Under the pieces are notes generated by a model that was not told the DNA's origin, made no database searches, and saw only the letters and a program-made list of their open reading frames with translations. Positions 8,940 through 17,841 of a stretch of 64,000 nt of DNA are shown here, piece after piece (position 1 is the first letter of the stretch; every line of letters begins with the position of its first letter). The DNA is from Geminocystis herdmanii PCC 6308 (lineage in GTDB: Bacteria; Cyanobacteriota; Cyanobacteriia; Cyanobacteriales; Cyanobacteriaceae). The stretch is taken from the NCBI RefSeq assembly GCF_000332235.1, contig NZ_CM001775.1, positions 2,386,230 to 2,450,229 of the forward strand, read 5' to 3'. A program made the position numbers and the translations under genes.

Positions 8940-10274
8940 ATGGCTAAATACGACTCTCATTTAAAATGTTCATTTTGCGGTAAATCTCAAGAACAAGTGC
9001 GAAAATTGATCGCAGGTCCTGGGGTTTATATTTGTGATGAGTGTGTAGAACTTTGCAACGAGATTTTAGAAGAAGAATTAATGCCCGTAAATCGTCCTTC
9101 TTCCAAGCAAAAAAATACTCGTCCGAATAAAAATGGTTCTAACACCCGCAAACCTTTATCTTTTCACAAATTACCCAAGCCTAGGGAAATTAAACAACAA
9201 CTTGATGAATACGTCATCGGACAAGATGAAGCAAAAAAAGTGCTTTCCGTAGCAGTTTACAATCATTACAAAAGACTTACAGTATCAGAACTCGATCGAG
9301 ATCAGAATAACAATGAGAACAGTGTAGAAATACAAAAATCGAATATTCTCTTGATCGGTCCTACAGGTTCAGGTAAAACATTATTAGCGCAAACCTTAGC
9401 TAAAATTCTTGATGTACCCTTTGCCATCGCCGATGCCACCACTTTAACCGAAGCAGGTTATGTCGGGGAAGACGTAGAAAACATTCTTTTGCGATTATTA
9501 CAAGTCGCCAACTCCGATTTAGAAGAAGCCCAACGGGGTATTATTTACATTGACGAAATCGACAAAATCGCTCGTAAAAGTGAAAATCCCTCCATTACCA
9601 GAGATGTTTCAGGAGAAGGAGTCCAACAAGCATTACTGAAAATGTTAGAAGGTACAGTGGCAAATGTTCCCCCCCAAGGAGGCAGAAAACACCCTTACCA
9701 AGACTGCATTACGATCGACACCAGTAATATCTTATTCATCTGCGGCGGCGCATTTGTCGGATTAGATAAAATTATCGAACAAAATAAAGAGAAAAAAGTA
9801 CTCGGTTTTGAAATTCCCACCGATACTTCCTCCAAAGAACAAAGAGTCTCCGATGCCGCCCGTCAACTACAACCCGATGATTTAGTGCGTTTTGGCTTAA
9901 TCCCCGAATTTGCTGGACGTTTACCCGTAGTAGCGGTTTTAGATTCCTTAAACGAAGAAAGCCTCATTGAAATTCTGACTCAACCCCGTAACGCCTTAGT
10001 TAAACAATATCAAAAACTAATCGGTATGGATAACGTAGCCTTAGAATTTGAACCTGACGCTATTCGTGCCATCGCCCAAGAAGCCTACAGACGCAAAACA
10101 GGGGCAAGAGCCTTAAGAGGTATAGTAGAAGAAATTATGCTAGATGTGATGTATGAATTACCATCCCGTCAAGATGTGCAAAATTGTCTAATCACCAAAG
10201 ACATGGTAGAAAAACGCAGTACTGCAGAACTACTTGTCCTTCCTGCACCCCTACCCAAAAAAGAATCCGCATAG
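8940..10274 (+). CDS. clpX: ATP-dependent Clp protease ATP-binding subunit ClpX
   Basis: The AAA+ unfoldase that feeds tagged proteins into ClpP. The N-terminal zinc-binding domain is intact, with CSFCGKS and CDECVELC. The AAA module has Walker A GPTGSGKT (near residue 140), Walker [13 protein letters not shown], the sensor region and the C-terminal [15 protein letters not shown]. The length of 444 residues is normal, with a Lys/Asn-rich linker between the zinc domain and the AAA module. It is encoded directly after clpP on the same strand, so the two are very likely cotranscribed. Confidence 0.97.
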   Translation: MAKYDSHLKCSFCGKSQEQVRKLIAGPGVYICDECVELCNEILEEELMPVNRPSSKQKNTRPNKNGSNTRKPLSFHKLPKPREIKQQLDEYVIGQDEAKKVLSVAVYNHYKRLTVSELDRDQNNNENSVEIQKSNILLIGPTGSGKTLLAQTLAKILDVPFAIADATTLTEAGYVGEDVENILLRLLQVANSDLEEAQRGIIYIDEIDKIARKSENPSITRDVSGEGVQQALLKMLEGTVANVPPQGGRKHPYQDCITIDTSNILFICGGAFVGLDKIIEQNKEKKVLGFEIPTDTSSKEQRVSDAARQLQPDDLVRFGLIPEFAGRLPVVAVLDSLNEESLIEILTQPRNALVKQYQKLIGMDNVALEFEPDAIRAIAQEAYRRKTGARALRGIVEEIMLDVMYELPSRQDVQNCLITKDMVEKRSTAELLVLPAPLPKKESA

Positions 10275-10290
10275 GTAGTAAGTAAAAAAA

Positions 10291-10389
10291 TAAGTTTGTA
10301 GTAATGGCTTTAGCCGTTTATTCATAAACCTTTTAAGGCTGACTACACACTTATATAAAAGAAGGGTTAAAACCCCTACTACAAACTTA
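10291..10389. repeat. MITE-like element with 13-bp perfect terminal inverted repeats
   Basis: A 99-bp segment bounded by TAAGTTTGTAGTA (10291-10303) and its exact reverse complement TACTACAAACTTA (10377-10389). Inside are the small palindromes GGCTTTAGCC and GGGTTAAAACCC. Related pieces with the same GTTTGTAGT end and internal palindromes occur at 12236, 14549, 17761 and 46053. Such structure fits a non-autonomous miniature inverted-repeat element; ends in TA could reflect TA target choice. No transposase in the window has matching ends. Confidence 0.65.
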
Positions 10390-10455
10390 CTCAAATTTTT
10401 GTTGTGTTTTACCTCTTGCCTTTTTCTCCATTCTGAATTTCTAACGACTAAACTG

Positions 10456-11298
10456 ATGACTGCAAAAACGCCCGTTTCTACTACCCGATTAAAAAATCGT
10501 CGTGACGAATTAAAAAATCAACGGCGATGGCGTAATTTTGTCTCGGTAACTCGTACCCTATTAATTATGTCCTTAACAGGGGGAATGTTTTGGTTTTTGA
10601 CTCTCCCCGACTGGGTAATTAAAGATTCTCAACAAATTGATATAGAAGGCAATGAATTACTCACCAATGATGAAATTCGCAGTTTAATTCCCCTTGAATA
10701 TCCTCAATCTTTACTGCAATTATCCATCAAAGATTTAAGGGAATCCTTACAAAAAAAAGTACCCCTGACTAATGTTGTTGTAACTAGAGCATTATTACCG
10801 CCTAATCTTACTATTAGAATCACAGAAAAAAAACCTGTGGCGATGGCCCTTGCGGTACAAGTGTCTCCTGAAACAAAAAAATCAGCCTTAAAAGAAGTAG
10901 GCTATATCGATATAGACGGGATATTTGTCTCTAATGAATTGTATCAAAATTTAGCCCAAAAACCAGAGTTAAAACCGCCCTTAAAAATTTTAGGCACTCC
11001 TCAAATGTACCTTGCTTATTGGACAGATTTTTATGATTTATTAAGTCAATCTTCTGTCAAAATTACTCAAGTTGATTGGCAAAATCCCACTAATATTGTG
11101 TTAAGTAGCGAATTAGGAAAAATTTATTTAGGTCCTTATACCTCAAAATTTAGTGAACAATTAATGGTATTAGAAAAGCTAAAAAATATCACGGGCAAAG
11201 TACCAAAAGAAAGAATTATTTATATCGATTTAACAGACCCAGAAATCCCTTCTATTAAAGAGAAAAAACCCCCCAAAGAAGATAAAAAAGACAACTAA
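10456..11298 (+). CDS. ftsQ: Cell division protein FtsQ/DivIB (POTRA domain)
   Basis: A bitopic membrane protein of the divisome linking early and late division proteins. From this ATG it has 280 residues: a basic cytoplasmic segment (RLKNRRDELKNQRRWR), one membrane helix around residues 35-52, then a POTRA domain beginning IDIEGNELLTNDEIRSLIP and the FtsQ/DivIB domain. An upstream in-frame ATG at 10399 would add 19 hydrophobic residues that interrupt the basic N-terminus, so the inner ATG was chosen. In many cyanobacteria ftsZ follows ftsQ; here a convergent cpcE-like gene follows, so ftsZ lies elsewhere. Confidence 0.85.
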   Translation: MTAKTPVSTTRLKNRRDELKNQRRWRNFVSVTRTLLIMSLTGGMFWFLTLPDWVIKDSQQIDIEGNELLTNDEIRSLIPLEYPQSLLQLSIKDLRESLQKKVPLTNVVVTRALLPPNLTIRITEKKPVAMALAVQVSPETKKSALKEVGYIDIDGIFVSNELYQNLAQKPELKPPLKILGTPQMYLAYWTDFYDLLSQSSVKITQVDWQNPTNIVLSSELGKIYLGPYTSKFSEQLMVLEKLKNITGKVPKERIIYIDLTDPEIPSIKEKKPPKEDKKDN

Positions 11299-11361
11299 AT
11301 TATCATAAAGTGTAGATTGGGTTGAGGTACGAACCTCAACAAATCCTTTAATTCATAACTC

Positions 11362-12189
11362 CTATAATAATTTATCCATTAAATCCATTAAATGGATACT
11401 ATCAGAAGACAATTCTTCTTTTTGATAATCGAGTTTTAACTGATGTTCTAATAAGCCTTTCATGGCAATCAACTTGAGACTATTTTCTGCATAGGCTTTA
11501 CTAATTGCCTCTCCTGATTTTACATAACCGATCGCACCTAAATCCATTAAAGCCGATCGACGTAGTTGCAATTCTTTTCCTTGCAAGGCAGTGACTAAAA
11601 TTTCTCCATAGGTGTCATCATTAGTTAACTGATACATTGCCCTTGCAGAAGCATAAGCTATTTTCGGAGTAGGATGGTCAAGAAAAGCCTTGATCAAATT
11701 TAGGGCATTTTTAGCGTTAAGTGTGCCTAAAGCCTCAATAATCGCCTCGTAGGGTTGATGGAGGTAAGGTTTACCAATGACAGGCTCAATGGCATAATCA
11801 GTTAATTTGTCATCCTTGACGGCATTGTCTAAAAGATTGATCAACGGTTGAATTGCTCTTGAGTCCCCTAACATTTCTAAGGCTTGGGCGGAGGATTCTC
11901 TCACATAATAATCATCACATTCAAAACACTTAATTAAAGGCTCAACAGCCCTCAAATCCTCTAGTTTTCCCAAGGCTTTGGCCGCATTACGGCGGAGGGG
12001 AAAACCACCATCAGGGGCTCTATCTTCTTCGTCTTCTAAGGCGTTAATCAGACTTTCCACCGCTAGAGATGTTTTGACTCGAAATTTTCCTAACCACCAA
12101 GCGGCATAGTATCTTAATCCTAAGTCTTCTTTTTGGTTTAGGTTTTCGATCGCAATTTCTGGAGTTATGGATGCTTCGCTATTGATCAT
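11362..12189 (-). CDS. cpcE: Phycocyanin alpha-subunit phycocyanobilin lyase subunit CpcE (HEAT-like repeats)
   Basis: A 275-residue all-helical protein built of HEAT-like repeats. The N-terminal EIAIENLNQKEDLGLRYYAAWWLGKFRV and the following ALEDEEDRAPDGGFPLRRNAA block are typical of CpcE, which with CpcF attaches phycocyanobilin to Cys84 of the phycocyanin alpha subunit. The EXXRRXA-type repeats (VRESSAQALEMLGD, LRRSALMDLG) support the E/F lyase family. No cpc structural genes or cpcF lie nearby, which is common in unicellular cyanobacteria where cpcE and cpcF are unlinked. It could instead be a paralogous lyase, but the length and N-terminus fit CpcE. Confidence 0.8.
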   Translation of the reverse strand: MINSEASITPEIAIENLNQKEDLGLRYYAAWWLGKFRVKTSLAVESLINALEDEEDRAPDGGFPLRRNAAKALGKLEDLRAVEPLIKCFECDDYYVRESSAQALEMLGDSRAIQPLINLLDNAVKDDKLTDYAIEPVIGKPYLHQPYEAIIEALGTLNAKNALNLIKAFLDHPTPKIAYASARAMYQLTNDDTYGEILVTALQGKELQLRRSALMDLGAIGYVKSGEAISKAYAENSLKLIAMKGLLEHQLKLDYQKEELSSDSIHLMDLMDKLL

Positions 12190-12235
12190 AATTGTTGTAG
12201 CTACTCAGGAAAAGATGTTAAAAAAGTCTATAAAA

Positions 12236-12294
12236 AGTTTGTAGTGAGGGCTTTAGCCCTTTCTCATGGTGCTGGTGGGCAATGCCCACCCTAC
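12236..12294. repeat. Degenerate member of the GTTTGTAGT inverted-repeat family
   Basis: Begins GTTTGTAGTGAGGGC and carries the perfect palindrome AGGGCTTTAGCCCT followed by GGTGGGCAATGCCCACC. The left end matches the 99-bp element at 10291; the right end does not. It fills the gap between lysA and cpcE and could act as a hairpin in the intergenic mRNA. Confidence 0.55.
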
Positions 12295-12297
12295 TTA

Positions 12298-13701
12298 TTA
12301 TTTGGTTAATCGATGGGGGATTAAATCTTGTTTCACTAAGTCTTCGTAGGTTTCACGGCGAATGATTAGGTTTGCTTCTCCTTCATTGACTAAAACGGCG
12401 GCAGGACGTGCTAAACGGTTATAGTTAGAAGCCATACTATAGTTATATGCTCCTGTGGCTAATACTACTAATATATCTCCGGGTTCGGTGTCAGGGATTT
12501 CAATGTCTTTGATTAATATATCTCCTGATTCACAGTGTTTTCCTGCGATCGTCACTTTTTCGGCATTCAAAGCGCGCATTTTATTAGCAATTACCACTTG
12601 ATAAAGGGATTGATAGGTAATCGGTCTTGGATTATCAGACATTCCACCATCCACAGAAACATAGGTTCTTACATCAGGAATAACTTTTCTGCCTCCCACG
12701 GTATAGGCAGTAATACAAGCTGTTGCAACCATCGATCGACCGGGTTCGGCGATAAGTTTAGGAAGGGTGAGGTTTCTTTCTTCACAGGCTTTTTTCACTG
12801 CGGTAGCAACGGTTTTCACCCATTCTGTAATACTTGGGGGATCATCAGATTCGGTGTAACGGATACCTAAACCACCGCCAACGTTTAATTCTGTCACGGG
12901 TAAACCGTAATCAAGGGCTTTTTTGAACCAATCTGCTAAAACCCCTGCTAAGTCGTTATGGGGTTGTAATTCAAAAATTTGTGAACCGATATGCGCGTGT
13001 AAACCAATACAGTTAATATAGGATTGCTCTTTGACAAAAGTAAATACGGCTTCTAGTTGGTGGAGAGAAAAACCGAATTTGCTATCAATACTACCTGTAC
13101 GGATATATTCGTGAGTATGGCATTCAATACCGGGAGTAAGACGAATTAAAATATTGACAGATTGCTGTTTTTTAGCGGTTAATTGGGCTAAAGTTTCTAA
13201 TTCTAACCAGTTATCTACGATTATTTTACACTGGCTATCGATGGCTAATTCTAACTCCGCTACAGATTTATTATTACCGTGTAAGTAAATTCGATCGAGT
13301 ATGTCTTCTGGAGTATAACCACTGATTTCTAAGGCTTTAGTGGTGGTGTAAAGTTCTCCTCCTGATACCACATCAAAACCGATGTCTTCACTGGCTAAGA
13401 TAGATGCGATCGCCATGCAACTCCACGCTTTGGAGGCGTAAATAACTTGAGATGAGCCGGGGTAATATTCTTTAAAAGCCTCTCGGTATTGAGTGGCACA
13501 ACTACGCAAAGTTTTTTCATCGAGAATATATAAAGCTGAACCAAATTGAGTTACTAATTCTGTCACATCGCAACCGCCAATTTCAAGGTGATTTCGATCG
13601 TTAATGGTAGCAGAGAGAGGTAATAATCTTTGATTGGGAGAAGTTTGAGTGTCCGAATTTAAAATTAATTTTTCGGCGGTGGATTTTTCCGTTAATAGCA
13701 T
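12298..13701 (-). CDS. lysA: Diaminopimelate decarboxylase
   Basis: The last step of lysine synthesis: PLP-dependent decarboxylation of meso-diaminopimelate. The PLP lysine is in VIYASKAWSCMA (about residue 88). Other landmarks are FDVVSGGELYT, the HAHIGSQI histidine, VGGGLGIRY for the phosphate and EPGRSMVA. The cysteine of the GKHCESGDIL motif is the residue donated across the dimer interface. The 467 residues include about 35 extra at the N-terminus, as in other cyanobacterial LysA proteins. It is followed on the same strand by cpcE, with a repeat between them. Confidence 0.95.
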   Translation of the reverse strand: MLLTEKSTAEKLILNSDTQTSPNQRLLPLSATINDRNHLEIGGCDVTELVTQFGSALYILDEKTLRSCATQYREAFKEYYPGSSQVIYASKAWSCMAIASILASEDIGFDVVSGGELYTTTKALEISGYTPEDILDRIYLHGNNKSVAELELAIDSQCKIIVDNWLELETLAQLTAKKQQSVNILIRLTPGIECHTHEYIRTGSIDSKFGFSLHQLEAVFTFVKEQSYINCIGLHAHIGSQIFELQPHNDLAGVLADWFKKALDYGLPVTELNVGGGLGIRYTESDDPPSITEWVKTVATAVKKACEERNLTLPKLIAEPGRSMVATACITAYTVGGRKVIPDVRTYVSVDGGMSDNPRPITYQSLYQVVIANKMRALNAEKVTIAGKHCESGDILIKDIEIPDTEPGDILVVLATGAYNYSMASNYNRLARPAAVLVNEGEANLIIRRETYEDLVKQDLIPHRLTK

Positions 13702-13819
13702 TACTGATAATTATTAATATAAAGTTTTCACAGATATTCGATCGTTCTAAATAACCTGCAATCTATTATTTTAACTTAATTCAGACCCATCTTAAGTGGA
13801 ATTATATCCATTTTCAATG

Positions 13820-14233
13820 TTAAATAGTGATCAGAGAAGTTACTTTTATATCTGTTACTCGATGAAGAGGCTTTGTTGGTTTTTCTGTAGTGATAAACTC
13901 GTCAGCTTTAATAGAAATAGCACTAGCAATTTGTAAAGCATCTAAAGCATTTAAACCATACTGACTAGCTAAACTTTCTGCAAGAGCAAGAATTATATTT
14001 AAGTCTTCCGCCCATATCTGACAACTGGCAAAAAACAATTCATAAAAGTTAATTTCTTCAATTTGTTTATGATATTTAGCCTTAGTTAAAATTTCTAAAC
14101 CGACAAAATTACTAGAACAAAAATAACGACTAGAATCATCTAAAATAAAGTTAGCTTGAGTTGACACTAAATCATTTCCTCTAAAAGCGGCAATCAATAC
14201 ACCAGAGTCTAAATAAGTTAGAATCGATGCCAT
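13820..14233 (-). CDS. PIN-domain ribonuclease toxin (VapC-like)
   Basis: A 137-residue PIN domain. The first acidic residue is in ILTYLDSGVLIAAFRG, the conserved Glu in FVGLEILTKAKYHK, and the later Asp residues in YGLNALDALQIASA and KADEFITTEKP. PIN toxins of this kind usually cleave RNA and are held inactive by the protein encoded just upstream. The 84-residue partner ends two bases before this start, so the pair is translationally coupled. The target RNA is unknown. Confidence 0.8.
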   Translation of the reverse strand: MASILTYLDSGVLIAAFRGNDLVSTQANFILDDSSRYFCSSNFVGLEILTKAKYHKQIEEINFYELFFASCQIWAEDLNIILALAESLASQYGLNALDALQIASAISIKADEFITTEKPTKPLHRVTDIKVTSLITI

Positions 14234-14235
14234 TA

Positions 14236-14490
14236 TTATTTTCCTCTCATTTGATTTATTTCGACTTCTATATCATCTAAATCCAAAAGTTTGACATCAG
14301 ATTTTTTCAGCATCTCTTGTCTAATAGCCCATAACTTTTTACCTAATTCTGTTTTAGGTTGATATTTTTTGAGAATAGAATTATCTTTTTGATTATTCTT
14401 ATTTAAGTTGTCTATAAAATCTAAAACTTGAGCTTGTTTTTCTGAATCTAAATATTGCCATTTTGTTAATAATAATTGTTCTGTATTCAT
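14236..14490 (-). CDS. Putative antitoxin partner of PIN-domain toxin
   Basis: An 84-residue charged, helical protein. The N-terminal LLTKWQYLDSEKQAQVLDFIDNL segment resembles short VapB-like/DUF2281-type antitoxins, in which a helix covers the PIN toxin; the rest is Lys/Glu-rich. The toxin gene starts two bases after its stop on the same strand. No DNA-binding motif is obvious. The antitoxin call comes mainly from position, size and charge. Confidence 0.65.
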   Translation of the reverse strand: MNTEQLLLTKWQYLDSEKQAQVLDFIDNLNKNNQKDNSILKKYQPKTELGKKLWAIRQEMLKKSDVKLLDLDDIEVEINQMRGK

Positions 14491-14548
14491 AATTTCTGTT
14501 CCTCATAATGACTTTTATTTAATAGAGTTCGATCGTAACTGGTTCAAA

Positions 14549-14636
14549 AAGGGTTAAAACCCTTACTACAAACTGATAAAAAATATGATTTGTTTGTGGG
14601 GATTGAATAATAATCATAAATATTCAACCCTTACAA
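14549..14636. repeat. Two fragments of the GTTTGTAGT inverted-repeat family
   Basis: Contains AAGGGTTAAAACCCTTACTACAAAC-like sequence at 14549-14573, matching the right end of the 99-bp element at 10291. It is followed by TTTGTGGGGATTGAATAA and TATTCAACCCTTACAA, which resembles the right half of the copy at 46053. These look like degraded, adjacent insertions between lepB and the antitoxin gene. Confidence 0.5.
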
Positions 14637-14652
14637 GGTTTTAACTCTCTTT

Positions 14653-15267
14653 TTACGGATTAATAGTATCGGCGTAAACTGGTTTTTCATCAAGGATTCC
14701 CATTCTTTCAGGAGGCCAAAAACGAAGGGAGGCACGACCGATAAATTTGTCTCGTGGCACAAAACCCCAATAATGAGAATCATAGCTATTATTACGATTG
14801 TCTCCTAAAACTAAATATTCTCCTTCGGGTACAGTCACAGGTCCAAAATCATATTGTGGTGCTTCCGCAATATATTTCTCCCGGATTATCTCACCATTAA
14901 CTGTAACTTTACCATTACGCACCATGACTTCATCTTTGGGTAAACCGATTATTCTTTTAATAAAATCATCGTTATAACCCTCTTTCTGCAATGCCTCTGT
15001 AGCTGAAAAGACCACGACATCTCCTCGTTTTGGTTGTTGAAAACGATAGGTCATTTTTTCTATAATAAGACGATCGTTTATTTGTAGTGTAGGCTCCATG
15101 GAAGAAGAAGGAATGTATCGAGCTTCGGCGACAAAAGTACGAATACCAAAAGATAAAACCGCCGCCATAGCGATGGTTTGTGCAAATTCTTTTATTACTT
15201 CTAATCTAATATACCCTTTTTCATTTGTAGTATTTTGCAATGATTCTTTTTGCAATTTTTCACTCAT
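14653..15267 (-). CDS. lepB: Signal peptidase I
   Basis: A membrane-anchored Ser/Lys peptidase that removes Sec and Tat signal peptides at the outer face of the membrane. The 204 residues include one N-terminal membrane helix (IAMAAVLSFGIRTFVAEA). The nucleophile serine is in YIPSSSMEPTL, and the general-base lysine is in DDFIKRIIGLPKDEV. GDNRNNSYDSHYWGFVP is the conserved box E region. The length and single N-terminal helix match the shorter cyanobacterial LepB type. It is the only gene on its strand between the antitoxin and a divergent YqeG gene. Confidence 0.95.
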   Translation of the reverse strand: MSEKLQKESLQNTTNEKGYIRLEVIKEFAQTIAMAAVLSFGIRTFVAEARYIPSSSMEPTLQINDRLIIEKMTYRFQQPKRGDVVVFSATEALQKEGYNDDFIKRIIGLPKDEVMVRNGKVTVNGEIIREKYIAEAPQYDFGPVTVPEGEYLVLGDNRNNSYDSHYWGFVPRDKFIGRASLRFWPPERMGILDEKPVYADTINP

Positions 15268-15474
15268 AGTTGTTTTTTGATATTAATTTATCTTTATTTA
15301 TTTAGTTTAACTTAAACATTCAATGACTGATAGACTCAATAATTGACAATAGAGAATAGAAAATGGAAAATGGAGAAGGTCGAAGGTGGAATGAAAAATT
15401 GAGACGATTAAATTAAAAATATTTTCCCTATCCACTATCAACTATCCACTATCCACTATTAATTATTCACTATC

Positions 15475-15987
15475 ATGTCTAGGGCAAAAATATTACAACC
15501 TGATTTAGTTTTAGGAGATGTGGTTATTCATCTTACTCCTAGTTTGATTCAAAAATATAATTTGAAAGGGTTGGTGTTAGATGTCGATGAAACTCTAATA
15601 CCTTGGAATGAAAAACAGTTATCTTCTGAATTGATTAACTGGGTTAATGATGTGCGCCCGATAGTTGATTTATGGTTAGTTAGTAATAATCTTAGTGAAA
15701 ATCGTATTCGATCGATCGCTTCTAGGTTAGATTTACCGTTTATTTTTGGGGCGGCGAAACCTTCTCGCCGTAAACTTCGACAAGCTGTAGAAGCCATGAA
15801 TCATCCCATTGAACAAATTGCTATGGTGGGCGATCGACTGTTTACAGATGTTTTAGTTGGTAATCGGCTAGGGATGTTTACCATTTTTGTTGAACCGATG
15901 GTATCATCTCAAGACAAATTAATCTCCCTGAGAAATTTTGAGGTGTGGTTATCTCAAAAACTGGGGGTTTCTGTTTACAAAACTTAA
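15475..15987 (+). CDS. YqeG family HAD IIIA-type phosphatase
   Basis: A 170-residue haloacid dehalogenase-superfamily protein. Motif I is LVLDVDETLIPW with the nucleophile Asp and DxD pattern. Motif II is LWLVSNN, and motifs III/IV are AAKPSRRKLRQA and IAMVGDRLFTDVLVGNRLG. Bacterial YqeG and the plant relative are linked to phosphatidylglycerophosphate phosphatase activity or ribosome-associated roles; the substrate here is not known. The short gap to the divergent lepB holds ATGGAGAA-type repeat fragments. Confidence 0.85.
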   Translation: MSRAKILQPDLVLGDVVIHLTPSLIQKYNLKGLVLDVDETLIPWNEKQLSSELINWVNDVRPIVDLWLVSNNLSENRIRSIASRLDLPFIFGAAKPSRRKLRQAVEAMNHPIEQIAMVGDRLFTDVLVGNRLGMFTIFVEPMVSSQDKLISLRNFEVWLSQKLGVSVYKT

Positions 15988-16155
15988 GGTTAGTTAATAT
16001 TTCGCAATAGTTTGTAACATTTATTAACGAAAATCTAAAGAAAATATTAAGAAACTAAATAAAATTTAAAAAATATGTGATTATAGTTTTCAGATAAATT
16101 GGGGTCAGCTTATATAAAGACCTTAAGCATAAATAAATACATATAAAAAACCGAG

Positions 16156-16186
16156 GGCTTCTCATAATTTATGGGAAGCCTTTTTT
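16156..16186 (+). terminator. Rho-independent terminator
   Basis: Stem GGCTTCTCAT (16156-16165) pairs with ATGGGAAGCC (16171-16180), with one G-T wobble and a five-base AATTT loop, followed by six T residues. It is 170 bases downstream of the yqeG-like stop codon, so it terminates either a long 3' UTR or a separate short transcript from about 16080. Confidence 0.8.
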
Positions 16187-16191
16187 AATTA

Positions 16192-16406
16192 ATGGAGAAT
16201 GGAGAATGGAGAATGGAGAATGGAGAATGGAGAATTAAGAATTAAGAATTAAGAATTAAGAATTAAGAATTAACAATTAAGAATTAAGAATTAAGAATTA
16301 ACAATTAAGAATTAACAATTAACAATTAATTATCTCCCTGTCTTCCTGTCCACCTGTCCACCTGTCCACCTGTCCACCTGTCCACCTGTCCACCTGTCCA
16401 CCTGTC
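16192..16406. repeat. Three adjacent tandem arrays: ATGGAGA, AATTAAG and CACCTGTC
   Basis: About six ATGGAGA heptamers are followed by about thirteen AATTAAG or AATTAAC heptamers and then seven exact CACCTGTC octamers. The second and third units are the reverse complements of the arrays upstream of clpP. The two loci therefore carry the same two arrays in the same relative arrangement, inverted. Confidence 0.9.
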
Positions 16407-16408
16407 TC

Positions 16409-17689
16409 CTATTCTGCCGTGACTGAAAGATTACCGATAACGATCGAGGGTGTATAACACGAACCACTCCAAGCTCGATCGAACCCTAATAAGTTAACAT
16501 CGAGTAAGGCATCATAAACATTTCCAGCCGTCATGGTGTCTTTAATTCTACCGATGATTTCTCCTTGTTTGACTCGATAACCCAAGTCGATATTGAAAGA
16601 AAAATCCCCCGAAATATCCGCACCTTCCCCTAAAATTTGATCAATAATGATGCCATCTCCCATATTTTTGATTAACTCCTCAAAGGAAAAATTACCTTCA
16701 TCGATGACAAGATTAATTAAGTCAGGGGTAGGATAACTACCTAAACTTGGACGAAATCCGTTACCTGTATTGGCAATATTTAATTTTTGGGCGGTTTTTT
16801 TGTCGGTGTAAAAATTCTTCAAGATACCGTTTTCAATGAGTGAGAAGGGTTGCGAAATTGTACCTTCATCGTCAAATGGACAATTATAGGGTTGTAAGTC
16901 GGGTTGCTGACGGAGATTGAGACAGGAGGCGATAACTTGTTTTCCTTGGGATTGACTCCAAGGGGATGATTTATCGAGGATTTTCTTGCCGTTTAAGGCT
17001 TCTGTAACGGTTTCCCAGAGGGTGACGACGGCATTAGGGGTAAATAAGACGGGCATTTTTCCACTATTTACGGTGATATTTTTCTGCGCCCATTGTATTT
17101 TCTGTAAAACTGTCTTAATCATTGTCGTCAAATCAAGGGTTTCATGGCTATAGATGCCGTCATAAATGCCTAAAAAGTCTTCGTCTCTGACTAATTCTAC
17201 TCCTAATGAAGCTGAATAACTATTGTCGGTTTGTTGGCAGTATAAACCACGAGAGTTAACTAGGGTGGTGGTTTCGGTTTCCCATTCTATGTCAAGATTT
17301 ACAATTACTTCGGGATATTTTTCTGTAATATGCTCGATCGAATTTTTCCCTTGAGCAATCAAGGATTTAATATCTGGTTCTGAGGTAGAATTAGGATAGA
17401 TTAATTTGGCTCGATCGTTTAAAAGAGGTTGCTCAGGTTCGTTTAATTCAGAAATAGCCTTGGCTTTAGCAATTAAATCATCTCCATTAAAATCTCCGTA
17501 GGCAACCACTAAACCGGGGCGACTATTATGCCACAATCTCAAGGCGATACCAGTAGTTTGAGAGCTTTCAATTTGTTTTAAACGATTAGCTTCAAAAGAA
17601 AGAGGGCGAGAGTAGGAATTTACTTGATACACTTCTGCATCATGAATGCCTTTTTTGAGAGTTAATGCCAATAATTCTTCTGCTAACAT
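16409..17689 (-). CDS. TldD/PmbA family protein, PmbA (TldE)-like
   Basis: A 426-residue member of the TldD/TldE family. In E. coli, TldE (PmbA) forms a heterodimer with TldD that finishes peptide processing. The N-terminal domain begins LALTLKKGIHDAEVYQV and SFEANRLKQIE. The C-terminal half carries GTISQPFSLIENGILKNFYTDKKTA and the final SGDFSFNIDLGYRVKQGEI. The HExxxH zinc site of TldD is absent, which fits the non-catalytic PmbA side. The TAG stop is followed after three bases by the octamer repeat array. A TldD partner is not in the window. Confidence 0.85.
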   Translation of the reverse strand: MLAEELLALTLKKGIHDAEVYQVNSYSRPLSFEANRLKQIESSQTTGIALRLWHNSRPGLVVAYGDFNGDDLIAKAKAISELNEPEQPLLNDRAKLIYPNSTSEPDIKSLIAQGKNSIEHITEKYPEVIVNLDIEWETETTTLVNSRGLYCQQTDNSYSASLGVELVRDEDFLGIYDGIYSHETLDLTTMIKTVLQKIQWAQKNITVNSGKMPVLFTPNAVVTLWETVTEALNGKKILDKSSPWSQSQGKQVIASCLNLRQQPDLQPYNCPFDDEGTISQPFSLIENGILKNFYTDKKTAQKLNIANTGNGFRPSLGSYPTPDLINLVIDEGNFSFEELIKNMGDGIIIDQILGEGADISGDFSFNIDLGYRVKQGEIIGRIKDTMTAGNVYDALLDVNLLGFDRAWSGSCYTPSIVIGNLSVTAE

Positions 17690-17760
17690 ATAAAAAATAA
17701 ACTACTCTAAACATTATTTAGCTTTATCTTATATTAAGTTTGGATAGTCCTTGATAAAAG

Positions 17761-17841
17761 AAGTTTATAGCAAGGGTTTTAACCCTCATTCTCTTGATTA
17801 CAGCAAAGGTATAATGACTAAAGTCATCACTACAAACTTTT
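17761..17841. repeat. Member of the GTTTGTAGT inverted-repeat family
   Basis: Bounded by AAGTTTATAGCAAGGG on the left and CACTACAAACTTTT on the right, with internal palindromes GGGTTTTAACCC and ATGACTAAAGTCAT. The size (about 80 bp) and layout are the same as the element at 10291. It ends inside the 3' flank of the histone-deacetylase-like gene. Confidence 0.6.

Larger units (their letters stand above)
15988..16408. other. Intergenic region: terminator or small RNA, then three tandem repeat arrays
   Basis: The 421 bases between the convergent yqeG-like and PmbA-like genes hold no protein gene. A strong rho-independent terminator sits at 16156-16186. From 16192 to 16406 the DNA is almost entirely tandem repeats: ATGGAGA heptamers (16192-16234), AATTAAG/AATTAAC heptamers (about 16232-16330) and CACCTGTC octamers (16351-16406). 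The octamer array stops three bases short of the PmbA stop codon. Confidence 0.7.

Noticed and set aside
12535-12870. 111-codon rightward frame
   Set aside because: It is antisense to lysA, which is strongly conserved on the other strand.
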